A DNA stretch of 64,000 bases from positions 434,001-498,000 of the forward strand of contig PMSI01000002.1 in the NCBI GenBank assembly GCA_003168375.1, given 5' to 3'. This DNA is from Vulcanimicrobiota bacterium (GTDB taxonomy: Bacteria > Vulcanimicrobiota > Vulcanimicrobiia > Vulcanimicrobiales > Vulcanimicrobiaceae). The notes beneath the pieces are model-generated. The model searched no databases. It worked only from the letters and a program-made list of their open reading frames with translations, and was not told where the DNA came from. Position 1 is the first letter of the stretch. The number at the start of each line of letters is the position of its first letter. The position numbers were made by a program, and so were the translations under genes. Positions 48,942-57,451 of this stretch are shown one piece after another.

Positions 48942-51233
48942 GTGTCGTATCCCGTCATCTCCTCCGGCGCGCTCGCGCCGAACGCTGTCCTCACGGTTCG
49001 GTTCCGTCCCGCGCTCGCGGGGTGGGTGAACGTCAACGTGACCGGCGGGGCGCCGCTGCCGCCGCTGCGGCTCGACGTGATGAAGCCCGGCTCGACGGCG
49101 GCGGCGGTGAGCCGAACCTCGGCGCAGATGCCCGCGGGCGCGCAAGCGCTGTTCGTCGACGTCGCGGCGAGTACGACGGAACTCGCCGCCGACTGGACGG
49201 CGACGGTAACGAACACGGGGACGGCGCCCGCGACGGTGACCGCAACCGTGCGCTATCCGACGACCCCCGGGCCGCTCGGCGAGATCGACCACGTCGTCGT
49301 GCTGATGATGGAAAACCGCTCCTTCGACCACATGCTGGGCTTCCTCAGCCTCGCCGGAAACAGCGCGGTCGACGGCCTCAAGGGCAACGAGAGCAATCAG
49401 GACGTTGCGGGCACGCCAATTCCGGTGCATCACCTCGGGACGACGACGATCGGTCACGACCCCGGCCACGGCTGGACCGACGTCGACGAACAGCTGAGCA
49501 AGGACGCATCGGGCCGGCCCAACGCGGGGTTCGTCAAGAACTACATCCGCCAACTGACCTCGCCGACGACGCTGGACCGGCCGATGGTGTTGGCCGGCGG
49601 CACCTCGTCGTCGGTCGCGTTCCGCCTCGGCTTCCCGTGCACGATCACGGTGACAGCGTTTGCCGCGAATATCCCGTCCAATCTGCACTCGGCGTCGGGC
49701 CAGCTCGGAACCATCGTGCTGTTCCGCCCAGGACAAACGACGGCCGCGGCGCAGTCGTCGACGCCGCTCGGCAGCGCGTTGCTCAAGCTCACATACGATG
49801 CCACGCCGGCGGACGTCGCGAGCGGCGGAATGTGGACCTGCACCGTGACGAACGCGAGCGATGCGACCGTCGCGTTCGACACGACGGTCAGCTACGTCGC
49901 GTCTCTGGCGGCGAGCCAGTCCGGCCAGCTGACGATCGCCGCGGAGGACACGGCAACGCTCACGTTCGCGCCGACCGCGGTCGGACCGCTCACGATCGTC
50001 GTCACGCCGGTACACGGTGGAACGACCTTGCGTTCGGAGTTGAACCTGCTCGCCAGGATCGAGCTGCGGCGCCCCGGCGTCGCAAAGCCGATTGCGACCC
50101 AGAACGCGCCATTGCACGCGACGGAGCTCGTAATCAACCACACGGTCACCGCAGCCGATTTGGCGGCGCCGGGCAACTGGACGTGCGCGGTCTCCAACGA
50201 GACGCTCTCGAGCGTGACGTTCTCGACGCGCGTGAGCTTTTCGACGGCGATCCCGGCCGCCGACATCATGGGCTACTACAACGCGAACGACGTCTGGCAG
50301 TATGCGTTCCTCGCCAAGAACTTTCTGTTGTTCAACCGATGGTTCGCGTCGCTTCCGACCGACACGTGGCCGAACCGCCTGTACTCGCTGACCGGCGGCA
50401 GCGGCGGCCTCACGACGACGCCGTCGGGCAGCGATGTCACGTCGAACCCGCCCGGCTACACCCTGACGACGATCTTCGAGGTGTTGCAGGCGCATGGGGT
50501 CGACTGGAACATCTTCTTCGGCAACATCCCCTTCGCGCTGATCTTCCGCCATCTCGCCCAGGATGCGTCGTACACGTCGCGGATGCGCCCGTTCGCCGAG
50601 CTCGTGAGCCGCGCCGCCGTCGGCGCGCTGCCGAAGGTGTCGTGGATAGATCCGAGCTTCAGCGACGCGAAGTACGACGCGCTGCCGAACGACGATCATC
50701 CGCCGATCGACGTCGAGCCGGGGCAGCGCCTCGTCCACGACATCTACGCAGCCCTCGCCTCCGGTCCCGCATGGTCGAAGACCCTGCTGGTGTGCGTGTA
50801 CGACGAGCACGGCGGCCTCTACGATCATGTCACGCCGCCCGGATCGCCCACGGCGCCGGGTGGGCCGCCGACGCCGGGCGGGCCGGCGGACGACCAACCG
50901 ACGCTGCAGCGCTACGGCGTTCGCATCCCCGCGTTCGCGGTGTCGGCGTGGGTGCCGCCGGGATCCGTCACCAACGGAACGTACGACCACACGTCCCTGC
51001 TCGCGACGATCCTGCGGCGGTTCTGCAAAGCCGCCGACGGTAGCGTGCCGAGCATGGGCAAGCGCACCGACGCGGCCGCCGACCTCGGCTCGCTGCTGAC
51101 GCTCACGGCGCCACGCACGCCGCCGCCTCCCGCGCCGTCTGCACCCGCGACCGCGACGGCCGCCGTCGCCGCGACGGCCGCGTCGCCGACGTCGTTCGGC
51201 ACCGTCCTGCACAAGTCGCTGTTCGGCTTCTGA
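48942..51233 (+). CDS. Phospholipase C-type phosphoesterase with module insertions
   Basis: 763 residues. An N-terminal module (~1-107) precedes a PF04185 phosphoesterase: IDHVVVLMMENRSFDHMLGF (~115-134). The catalytic domain is interrupted at ~203-438 by two copies of a ~110-residue beta-rich module (WTCTVTN, WTCAVSN) and resumes with DIMGYYNANDVWQY and the metal-binding VYDEHGGLYDHV (D621-E622-H623). The typical substrates are phosphatidylcholine-like lipids or phosphomonoesters. There is no signal peptide, which is unusual for this normally secreted family. A Pro/Ala-rich tail ends the protein. Confidence 0.88.
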   Translation: MSYPVISSGALAPNAVLTVRFRPALAGWVNVNVTGGAPLPPLRLDVMKPGSTAAAVSRTSAQMPAGAQALFVDVAASTTELAADWTATVTNTGTAPATVTATVRYPTTPGPLGEIDHVVVLMMENRSFDHMLGFLSLAGNSAVDGLKGNESNQDVAGTPIPVHHLGTTTIGHDPGHGWTDVDEQLSKDASGRPNAGFVKNYIRQLTSPTTLDRPMVLAGGTSSSVAFRLGFPCTITVTAFAANIPSNLHSASGQLGTIVLFRPGQTTAAAQSSTPLGSALLKLTYDATPADVASGGMWTCTVTNASDATVAFDTTVSYVASLAASQSGQLTIAAEDTATLTFAPTAVGPLTIVVTPVHGGTTLRSELNLLARIELRRPGVAKPIATQNAPLHATELVINHTVTAADLAAPGNWTCAVSNETLSSVTFSTRVSFSTAIPAADIMGYYNANDVWQYAFLAKNFLLFNRWFASLPTDTWPNRLYSLTGGSGGLTTTPSGSDVTSNPPGYTLTTIFEVLQAHGVDWNIFFGNIPFALIFRHLAQDASYTSRMRPFAELVSRAAVGALPKVSWIDPSFSDAKYDALPNDDHPPIDVEPGQRLVHDIYAALASGPAWSKTLLVCVYDEHGGLYDHVTPPGSPTAPGGPPTPGGPADDQPTLQRYGVRIPAFAVSAWVPPGSVTNGTYDHTSLLATILRRFCKAADGSVPSMGKRTDAAADLGSLLTLTAPRTPPPPAPSAPATATAAVAATAASPTSFGTVLHKSLFGF
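49548..50255 (+). repeat. Two tandem beta-rich modules inserted in the phosphoesterase domain
   Basis: Codons 203-438 encode two related units, roughly 205-320 and 325-435. Each has a hydrophobic LTF/VAF strand early, a VVL/RIEL-x-RPG stretch, TxAADxAxxGxWTCxVxN and FxTxVSY/F. A third, more divergent copy forms residues 1-107, and a fourth is at the N terminus of the upstream gene (47817). Catalytic-domain sequence flanks both sides (FVKNYI before, DIMGYY after). Confidence 0.75.
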
Positions 51234-51348
51234 CATCGCCGCGATCGGGCTCTAATCGAGCCGGCGGAGTACTTCACCGGGGTCCGTCGGGAAAAGAACG
51301 CACATGGCGTACAAGACGCGCCGGGACTCCGACGGCTACACTACGCGC

Positions 51349-52092
51349 ATGCAGCGCAAGAACGCACTGGCGTCGCTGGCAGCCCTGGCCGCCGGTTTCG
51401 GGACGGGATCGACGGCCCTTGCGGCGCCGTGCGCATCGAAACCACTTACGCTCGCCTCGACTCCACGCCTCGGCAAGCCGCTTCATCCGCCGGCACACGG
51501 CCCGGTCCAGGTCGCGTTCGTCATTGGGCCAGAGCTCATCGCGATCGATGTTTTCGGCCCGATGACCGCGTTCGACAACGCGTACATCGGCATGGACATG
51601 ATGCATCCACTCTTCAGCATGTGGTGCGTCGCCGCGACCACCGCACCGATAACGATGCACGGTGCGACCATCACGCCGAAATATTCATTCGACGACGCGC
51701 CGCAGCCGCACGTCGTGGTGATACCTGAGCAGAAGAGCCTGCCCGCGACGATCGCGTGGATAAAACACGCAAGTGCTCGTGCCGATGTCACGATGTCGGT
51801 CTGCACGGGTGCGTTTCTGGCCGCGAGAGCGGGCGTCTTCGACGGTTTGAGCGCCACGACGCATCATTCGGGGTACGATGAGTTCGCGAAGTCGTTCCCG
51901 AAAGTCACCTTAGTTCGAGGACCGCGCTTCGTCGAAAACCCAAACGTCTCGAGCTCGGGTGGCGAGTCCTCAGGTATCGACCTTGCGTTGCGCGTCGTCG
52001 AACGCTATTACGGTGCGGCGGTCGCCAGGGATGCAGCCTACAACATGGAGTACCGCCGCACGGAACGTCCGCAAAGCGCGAACGACGTCTGA
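51349..52092 (+). CDS. DJ-1/PfpI family protein, exported
   Basis: 247 residues from the ATG at 51349, giving a signal peptide (ALASLAALAAGFGTGSTALA); an ATG at 51304 with a longer n-region is possible. The nucleophile elbow is TMSVCTGAFLAARAG and the acid site is GPELIAIDVFGPMTAF. ESSGIDLALRVVERYYGA matches the isonitrile hydratase/GlxA-type branch. Convergent with an AraC regulator, a common pairing. Periplasmic location is unusual for the family. Confidence 0.82.
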   Translation: MQRKNALASLAALAAGFGTGSTALAAPCASKPLTLASTPRLGKPLHPPAHGPVQVAFVIGPELIAIDVFGPMTAFDNAYIGMDMMHPLFSMWCVAATTAPITMHGATITPKYSFDDAPQPHVVVIPEQKSLPATIAWIKHASARADVTMSVCTGAFLAARAGVFDGLSATTHHSGYDEFAKSFPKVTLVRGPRFVENPNVSSSGGESSGIDLALRVVERYYGAAVARDAAYNMEYRRTERPQSANDV

Positions 52093-52098
52093 CGGCCT

Positions 52099-52905
52099 TC
52101 AACCGGGTGCGTGCAGGCGGCGATACGAGCCCGGTGTGACCCCGGTGACGCGCTTGAAGATGCGCGTCATGTAGCTTTGGTCCGTGAAGCCCGCCTGTTC
52201 GGCGATGTCGCTCAGGGACTCGCGCGTCTCTGCCAGTTTCCGGCAGACGAGCTGCATCCGCAAGCCCACGACATAGTCGCCGAGCGTGCGGTGCCGAAAG
52301 CGCCGAAACGTCCGACAGAGATGCGAGGGGTTGACCCCGATCTGTGCCGCTATCGCTCGCAGGTCGACTCGCGTAGAAAGTCTCGCACGGAGCAGCTCCT
52401 CCGTACGCAGAATCCACAACGGCTCGTGCCCGGTCTCGCCGGTCGATTCCGAAAGGTACTCGCAGAGTTCGAAGATCACCGATTCGACCGTAAGCGGCGA
52501 CGCGGCGTCACCAAAGACGAACTCCCGGTGAAGGCGCAGGATGAGCCAGACCGGTGCGCCGCCGTCCAACTCGAACAGGTGAGCGGGCATGTGCATGGAG
52601 CCGAGGACCTCGCTCCACGGTGACAGCAGCTCCACGAAAAACATTCGGCAGCCCTCGGCTTCGATCGCGTCGCTGTGCTCCGTGAGCGCGGCGTGGAAGA
52701 CGACGGTATAGGGTTCGTAGCGGACGGCGAAATCGGTCGCGCTCTCGGCGTACGAGCCCTCGAGAAGCAGGCTGAAGTACGCAGCCTCGTGCGAGTGCGG
52801 AGCCACGCTGGCTGCTCGGGTGTGTTTAACTTCGGACAACAGCACGCCGGCGATCTCTCGCGAGATGGTGTGCCCGGCGAAAGCGCCCGGCTTCCAGATG
52901 GTCAC
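52099..52905 (-). CDS. AraC-family transcriptional regulator
   Basis: 268 residues: a cupin-like N-terminal ligand domain (SVAPHSHEAAYFSLLLEG) and a C-terminal double helix-turn-helix (DLRAIAAQIGVNPSHLCRTF and SLSDIAEQAGFTDQSYMTRI) ending FKRVTGVTPGSYRR. It is convergent with the DJ-1 gene (stops 7 nt apart) and probably regulates a nearby or distant target; effector unknown. Confidence 0.92.
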   Translation of the reverse strand: MTIWKPGAFAGHTISREIAGVLLSEVKHTRAASVAPHSHEAAYFSLLLEGSYAESATDFAVRYEPYTVVFHAALTEHSDAIEAEGCRMFFVELLSPWSEVLGSMHMPAHLFELDGGAPVWLILRLHREFVFGDAASPLTVESVIFELCEYLSESTGETGHEPLWILRTEELLRARLSTRVDLRAIAAQIGVNPSHLCRTFRRFRHRTLGDYVVGLRMQLVCRKLAETRESLSDIAEQAGFTDQSYMTRIFKRVTGVTPGSYRRLHAPG

Positions 52906-52993
52906 GCCCGGTCAGTGTACACTGGATGATGAAAACCGTACAATCTCCGGCCGCCGGACGGGGAACGCCGCGCAACGGGCGAAACGTCGTCGC

Positions 52994-53197
52994 ATGTCCG
53001 CCACCGACGACTCCAAGCGCTGTGACAACCTCGCGTGCCTCTGCACGGTGCCGCTCGCACAGGCCGTGTGCAACGGCTACTGCGACTCACCGGACGGACG
53101 CGACCCCGCGATCATCACCTGCGGCTGTGGGCACAGAAGCTGTGAGGCGGAGATCGACGAGCAGCTCCACGGCGGCATCGGCAAAGAGACGCTCTGA
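52994..53197 (+). CDS. Metallothionein-like small Cys-rich protein, 67 aa
   Basis: 67 residues with eight Cys and nearby His: KRCDNLACLCTVPLAQAVCN, NGYCDSPDG and ITCGCGHRSCEAEI. The order C-x4-CxC...CxxxC...CxCGHxxC resembles bacterial SmtA/BmtA-type metallothioneins that chelate Zn, Cd or Cu, with a C-terminal acidic helix (EIDEQLHGGIGKE). No signal peptide. The AraC gene is divergent with an 88-bp spacer. Metal binding is an inference. Confidence 0.65.
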   Translation: MSATDDSKRCDNLACLCTVPLAQAVCNGYCDSPDGRDPAIITCGCGHRSCEAEIDEQLHGGIGKETL

Positions 53198-53381
53198 CCG
53201 CTAGCCTGCCACGTCGCGATGCGGGATGCGCTGTTTCAACGCGGCTGCGGCGTCGGTCAGGATGCGCGCGTCGTGCCGCTGCTGTCGCGCTGACGCATCC
53301 GGGGCGCGCCGCACAGGACATCGGCCGCCCGCGACCAAAGCCGGTCGTTCGCATTCGACTCGTTTCTCCGCGGGGTGAAGC

Positions 53382-55490
53382 ATGGCGTCAGATCGCTCCG
53401 GCCAGCCCGATCCGGCGTGGCTCATTGGCTTCACGTCGACCGACCCGACCGCCTCGGACGGCGACGGCCGGCCTTGGGGCGACGGCACCGCGATGGCGCG
53501 CCGCGCGCGGGAACACGGCGCGCCGTGGGACGCGGGCTGCCGCGTCACGCCGATGATCGGCGGCTTCGAGGCGCTCTCGTCTATCCGCGACACGTTCGAG
53601 GCGGCGATCGCGCAAGCCGAGCAGATGGCGAGCCGCAACGTCCCGCCGGGACGGCGCGGCCACGTCTACATCGCCGACTGGCAGTTCAACGCGATGCGCG
53701 ATCTCTCGACCGACAATCCCTGGGGTACCGGGCCGTGGGGCGACCACGCCGCCGCGAAGCGGGATCAGACCGCGCTCGGGCTGGTGCTGCGCATGATGTC
53801 GGCCGGGATCGTGGTCCGGCTACTGCTCTGGATGCCGACGACGGTGCAGGCGACCTCGCTCGCGCAGCACTCGCTGGAGCACTTGAGCGTCGCGTCGGCG
53901 GTTCAGGAGCACAACGACGCGCTGCTGCGCTTGTGGGGACTCTCCGAACCGATCGGGATCGTCGCCCTCGATCTTCGCACGGCACGGCCGCTGACCGCAT
54001 CCCTGCACCAGAAGACGGTCGTCGTTCGCGTGGGCGACGTGAACGTCGCGTACTGCGGCGGCGTCGACCTCGCGTTCACGCGGCGCGACGTGATCCCGAC
54101 CGGCTCGCGCGCGCTGGTCGGCAACGGCGACTGGCAGTCGGGGAACCAGATCCCCGATCCGTACAAAGGCTGGCCGCACGGTCCTGACATCGCCGGCGGC
54201 TACCCGCAGTATCCCTGGTGGCAGCCGTGGTGGCTGACGAAACCGGAGCGGTTCCCCGAAGATCTCCCGGCGAACGTCTACGGCGCCAGCGACATACGCT
54301 GGTTCGACCAGCACCTGCGGCTCGAAGGGCCGATCGTCGGGACGCTCGAGGAGCAGTTCGCGGAACGCTGGGTCATTCAGGCGCGGCTGTTCGTCTTCGG
54401 CCGCGACGACTTGGTGATCGGAACCGACGACCAGGTCCAGTTCACCAGCGCGACGGCGTTCAGCGGCGGAGCGCACGGCACGATCAACGCGCTCCCCGCC
54501 GCGGTGGCGGTCCCGGCCGCCGGCGACGCCGTCGTGCAGATGTGGCGAACGATTCCGCTGCGCAAGGGTCGCACGCGTCCGCCGTTCGTGCGCGGCGAGT
54601 TCACGATCCTCGCCGGGGTCGCGCACGCGCTCGCCCGGGCGACGGAGCTGGTGACGATCTGGGATCAGTACTTCTGGAGCGCCCCGCTGGCCCGGCTTCT
54701 CGCTGCACGTCTACGCGCGGCGCCGGCACTGCACGCGATCATCGTGCTCCCGCCGTTCGGAACGACGGATACCGCGAACGAGCTCAGGCTGCGAAAGATC
54801 GCGCTGCGCGCGCTCTGGGACGAGCTCGGGACCACGCGCGATCGCGCGCGCGTCGCCGTCGCCGACCTCTGGCTGCGCGAGCTCGGCGGAACGCCGCGGA
54901 ATCAGGGAATCTATTGCCACGCCAAAGCGCAAACGTACGACGACGCTCTGCTGGTGTGCGGTTCGGCGAACATGAACCGCCGCTCGTTCGAGTGCGACGC
55001 CGAGCTGGACTGCGCGGTGCTCGATCCTGCGACGACGCGTGCGCACCTCGTGCGCTTGTCGACGGTTGCGACCGCAACGCCGTGGCCGGGTGACTTCACC
55101 GCGGGCTGGGGCGCGCGCTACTTCACCGCGTTCCGCGACGCCGTCGTGAACGCGCGCGCGCCGTTCGCGATCGTCGATCCGTTTTTCGCGGAACAACCGG
55201 GCGTGCCGAAAACGCCGAACGGCATCTCCATCCCCACCGACGGGCTGAAGCCCGACTGGTTCTTCGAGCCGACGTCGATCGCGCCGCCGCACGACGCCGC
55301 CGACTGCCAGTTTCCGGAGGCCCACGGCGACCCGAAAGCTCCCGGCCGCCTCGACGAGATCACCTTCTTGCTGGAGCGCTGTCATCGCGGCAACGACTGG
55401 CCGTGGCGACAGCCGAACGATGACGTCCTCGGCGACCTTCTGGCCTCGATCGAGGAAGCAATCGCGTTGATGCCACGTCTGACCCTTTGA
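53382..55490 (+). CDS. Phospholipase D superfamily protein with two HxK motifs
   Basis: 702 residues. The first catalytic motif is LHQKTVVVR (His209, Lys211) followed by VAYCGGVDLAF; the second is YCHAKAQTYDD (His513, Lys515, Asp520) with CGSANMNRRSF. The two-motif layout is that of eukaryotic-type or secreted PLD enzymes, which hydrolyse or transphosphatidylate phospholipids. There is no signal peptide (MASDRSGQPDPAWLIGF). It lies ~2.1 kb downstream of the PLC-type gene, giving two leaderless phospholipases in one region. Confidence 0.88.
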   Translation: MASDRSGQPDPAWLIGFTSTDPTASDGDGRPWGDGTAMARRAREHGAPWDAGCRVTPMIGGFEALSSIRDTFEAAIAQAEQMASRNVPPGRRGHVYIADWQFNAMRDLSTDNPWGTGPWGDHAAAKRDQTALGLVLRMMSAGIVVRLLLWMPTTVQATSLAQHSLEHLSVASAVQEHNDALLRLWGLSEPIGIVALDLRTARPLTASLHQKTVVVRVGDVNVAYCGGVDLAFTRRDVIPTGSRALVGNGDWQSGNQIPDPYKGWPHGPDIAGGYPQYPWWQPWWLTKPERFPEDLPANVYGASDIRWFDQHLRLEGPIVGTLEEQFAERWVIQARLFVFGRDDLVIGTDDQVQFTSATAFSGGAHGTINALPAAVAVPAAGDAVVQMWRTIPLRKGRTRPPFVRGEFTILAGVAHALARATELVTIWDQYFWSAPLARLLAARLRAAPALHAIIVLPPFGTTDTANELRLRKIALRALWDELGTTRDRARVAVADLWLRELGGTPRNQGIYCHAKAQTYDDALLVCGSANMNRRSFECDAELDCAVLDPATTRAHLVRLSTVATATPWPGDFTAGWGARYFTAFRDAVVNARAPFAIVDPFFAEQPGVPKTPNGISIPTDGLKPDWFFEPTSIAPPHDAADCQFPEAHGDPKAPGRLDEITFLLERCHRGNDWPWRQPNDDVLGDLLASIEEAIALMPRLTL

Positions 55491-55798
55491 CGCGACGGAC
55501 TTCGGGAGCCGGAGCTACGGAACGAGAGTGCGGAGCGTCCCGGTGTCGGTGACTACTCCGACAGAGTCAGACGATGTTCGGTACGCTCAAATCGTCAGGG
55601 AATGCTGGGATCGGGTAGACATCGGGGCGTTTGATAAGCTCCACGACCCTCCGAGATCCGTATTGGTTTGCGTACGCGCTCAGTATTTCAGCGAAGCCTT
55701 TATCGCGCATGTTATTAACCGTAGCGATGTTTCCCGCCGCTCGCGAGCGCCGTCTTGGTTCGGATTAGTTGGCCCTCTTAGCCTCGGCGCACCTCGCG
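55491..55798. other. Gene-poor spacer, one candidate small ORF inside
   Basis: Between the PLD stop and the membrane protein stop no long gene stands out. Base composition is AT-richer than the neighbours. A plus-strand 97-codon frame (55528-55821) lacks any recognisable domain and runs into the next gene. The minus-strand frame at 55567-55710 is more protein-like and is listed separately. Confidence 0.4.
55567..55710 (-). CDS. Candidate small protein or remnant, 47 aa
   Basis: Reads MRDKGFAEILSAYANQYGSR, then VVELIKRPDVYPIPAFPDDL, ending at a TGA. The composition (balanced charged, aromatic and hydrophobic residues) is unlike the Arg-rich shadow frames elsewhere. No ribosome-binding site is visible, and the frame is open ~20 codons upstream of the ATG, so it may be the tail of a lost gene. 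Confidence 0.3.
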   Translation of the reverse strand: MRDKGFAEILSAYANQYGSRRVVELIKRPDVYPIPAFPDDLSVPNIV

Positions 55799-56575
55799 TC
55801 ATCGCGCGCGATAGCCATTAAGCCGATACCCACCGAGGAGATCAGCGAGAATCCATGCGGCTCCGGCAATCGCGAAGGTCTCGGCGCCTTCGCTCCAATT
55901 CGTATGGCTATGGGGATTCGAAAGAAGCAACGGTATCCACACGAGTAGCCCAAAGATCACGATCATCATTGTCAGTAGGCGAGTCGCGAGAAGTGCCATT
56001 CGATTCGTAAGAAGAGCCACGGCCGCGAGTGCGAATGCAACAGTCGTCGTCACCGCCCAGAACATTTGACTTGGCGGAAGCCACTTGGGAACAAGACTAG
56101 CGGTAGCGTCAAGATAAAACGCCTGTTCGAGGGTAAAGGAAGCGACACAGATACCCAAAAGAATGCGCCCGACCCGATTAAGCGTTTCCGGTGTCCATGC
56201 CGATGACAAGCGCGCATAAACGATCGCCGCTCCGGTCACGAGAGAGAACTGCTCGAAGAAGTTACCCCAGCGATCGTAAATCTGCGGTGCGGCGACGATT
56301 CGTGGCACGAACAGTAAGGCGAAGACAAGATAAACCGCGCCTATGACGACTGCGCCCGTTTTTGCGGTCCGACGGAACTGAATCGCAGCGCCGCCGAAGA
56401 TCTGGGCGGCAGCCGCGGCGTAGAGAAAGATCGGGCCATCGGTAGCGTTCAAAATGTGACGCAGTTGGACCCAATCGTTGTAGTCGTGCCAGACCAGCGT
56501 GACGAGGCCGAAGGCCAAAGCCGCCATTCCAAACACATGACGGCCAAGGTCCGAACTCGGCGTTGATACGGTCAT
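55799..56575 (-). CDS. DoxX-like multi-pass membrane protein
   Basis: 258 residues with about seven hydrophobic helices. FGMAALAFGLVTLVWHDYND, IFLYAAAAAQIFGGAAIQF and FWAVTTTVAFALAAVALLT follow the DoxX-family plan. Coding sequence is AT-richer than the average here. Function unknown; DoxX proteins are linked to redox or membrane homeostasis. Confidence 0.7.
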   Translation of the reverse strand: MTVSTPSSDLGRHVFGMAALAFGLVTLVWHDYNDWVQLRHILNATDGPIFLYAAAAAQIFGGAAIQFRRTAKTGAVVIGAVYLVFALLFVPRIVAAPQIYDRWGNFFEQFSLVTGAAIVYARLSSAWTPETLNRVGRILLGICVASFTLEQAFYLDATASLVPKWLPPSQMFWAVTTTVAFALAAVALLTNRMALLATRLLTMMIVIFGLLVWIPLLLSNPHSHTNWSEGAETFAIAGAAWILADLLGGYRLNGYRAR

Positions 56576-56677
56576 TTGTTTTCACACCAAAGCGACTTGC
56601 ACGTTGGACCAGATGCCTGCGCCCAACGATCCGGAACCGCCTGTGGTTGCCGCTGCGAGCTCAGAGAGCGGAGTAGC

Positions 56678-57091
56678 TCAGTGGCTGTTTCCCAGTACGA
56701 TCATCGGCGCCATCACGATCGGTGTGTCGGGCAGTGGCCGCGGCAATCGCGCCGACACTATCCGCGTCGTGCCCTTTTGGTTCAGGCCGTTGGGCTGACT
56801 CGTCGACGGCCAACAGCCGACGAAGAACGCGGCCGGCGCCACCGGTACGGTAAGGTCGATCATCTGGAGCGGCGCGGTCGGTGCGGTGAACACGTGCGTC
56901 AGCGGCCGCTCTCCGATGCGCGGCGGTGCTCCGGCGCCGAAGCTACCGCAGCTAATCGTCACGTCGTTGAGCGGAATGTTCGTCACTCGCACGTGTACGC
57001 GAATCTTGACGCGACCCGGTGCGGCGGAGGCTGCGACGGCGGTTGCGACGGCGCAAGCCGCCACGAGGGCTAGGAGACGGAATCGGTTCAT
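56678..57091 (-). CDS. Secreted hypothetical protein, 137 aa
   Basis: Signal peptide (LALVAACAVATAVAASAAPG), then VKIRVHVRVTNIPLNDVTIS and a second half with LQMIDLTVPVAPAAFFVGCW. Two Cys (SCGSFG, VGCWP) may pair. GGAGGG sits 5 nt before the ATG. No family recognised. Confidence 0.65.
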   Translation of the reverse strand: MNRFRLLALVAACAVATAVAASAAPGRVKIRVHVRVTNIPLNDVTISCGSFGAGAPPRIGERPLTHVFTAPTAPLQMIDLTVPVAPAAFFVGCWPSTSQPNGLNQKGTTRIVSARLPRPLPDTPIVMAPMIVLGNSH

Positions 57092-57192
57092 ACGACCCTC
57101 CTCATTCGGCCAGTATGCTCGCCCGGGCGGCCGCTCGCCTGCAAAGGCGGTTCACGTGCGGGTTCGAGCCGTCGACTGGCGCGGCTGGGCTA

Positions 57193-57205
57193 AGTCTGGT
57201 AGACT
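57193..57205. promoter_or_regulatory. Inverted-repeat operator upstream of the Phd/PIN toxin-antitoxin pair
   Basis: AGTCT-GGT-AGACT is a perfect 5-bp inverted repeat ending 6 nt before the antitoxin ATG; TAGACT could double as a -10 element. Phd-type antitoxins bind such palindromes for autoregulation, so this is the probable operator. Confidence 0.5.
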
Positions 57206-57211
57206 AAGTCC

Positions 57212-57448
57212 ATGAAGACGGTCAACATGCATGAGGCTAAGAGCAACTTGTCGAGCCTGGTTCGGGAAGTGCGCGAGGGCAGCGAACGCGAGATCATTAT
57301 CTGCCTTTCCGGGCAGCCCGTGGCGAAGCTCGTGCCGGTCGCCGAGGCTCCGCGCCGGCAGCTCGGCGTCGATCGGGGGCGGATTACTATCGCACCGGAC
57401 TTTGATGCGGTCAACCCGGAGATAACCGCGCTGTTCGAAGGGGCGTAG
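57212..57448 (+). CDS. Phd/YefM-family antitoxin
   Basis: 78 residues: MKTVNMHEAKSNLSSLVREV, then EIIICLSGQPVAKLVPV is the Phd/YefM DNA-binding fold; the C-terminal tail (DFDAVNPEITALFEGA) is the toxin-binding segment. Located 3 nt upstream of a PIN toxin gene. Confidence 0.9.
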   Translation: MKTVNMHEAKSNLSSLVREVREGSEREIIICLSGQPVAKLVPVAEAPRRQLGVDRGRITIAPDFDAVNPEITALFEGA

Positions 57449-57451
57449 CAC

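Noticed and set aside
48387-51236. 949-codon minus-strand ORF over the phosphoesterase
   Set aside because: It is the antisense shadow of the phosphoesterase, extremely Arg-rich and without recognisable motifs.
57100-57185. A functional tRNA-Cys
   Set aside because: The acceptor ends and GCA anticodon look right, but the T-stem has at most one Watson-Crick pair, the anticodon loop is 6 nt and the D-arm loop is too short, so it cannot fold as a working tRNA.
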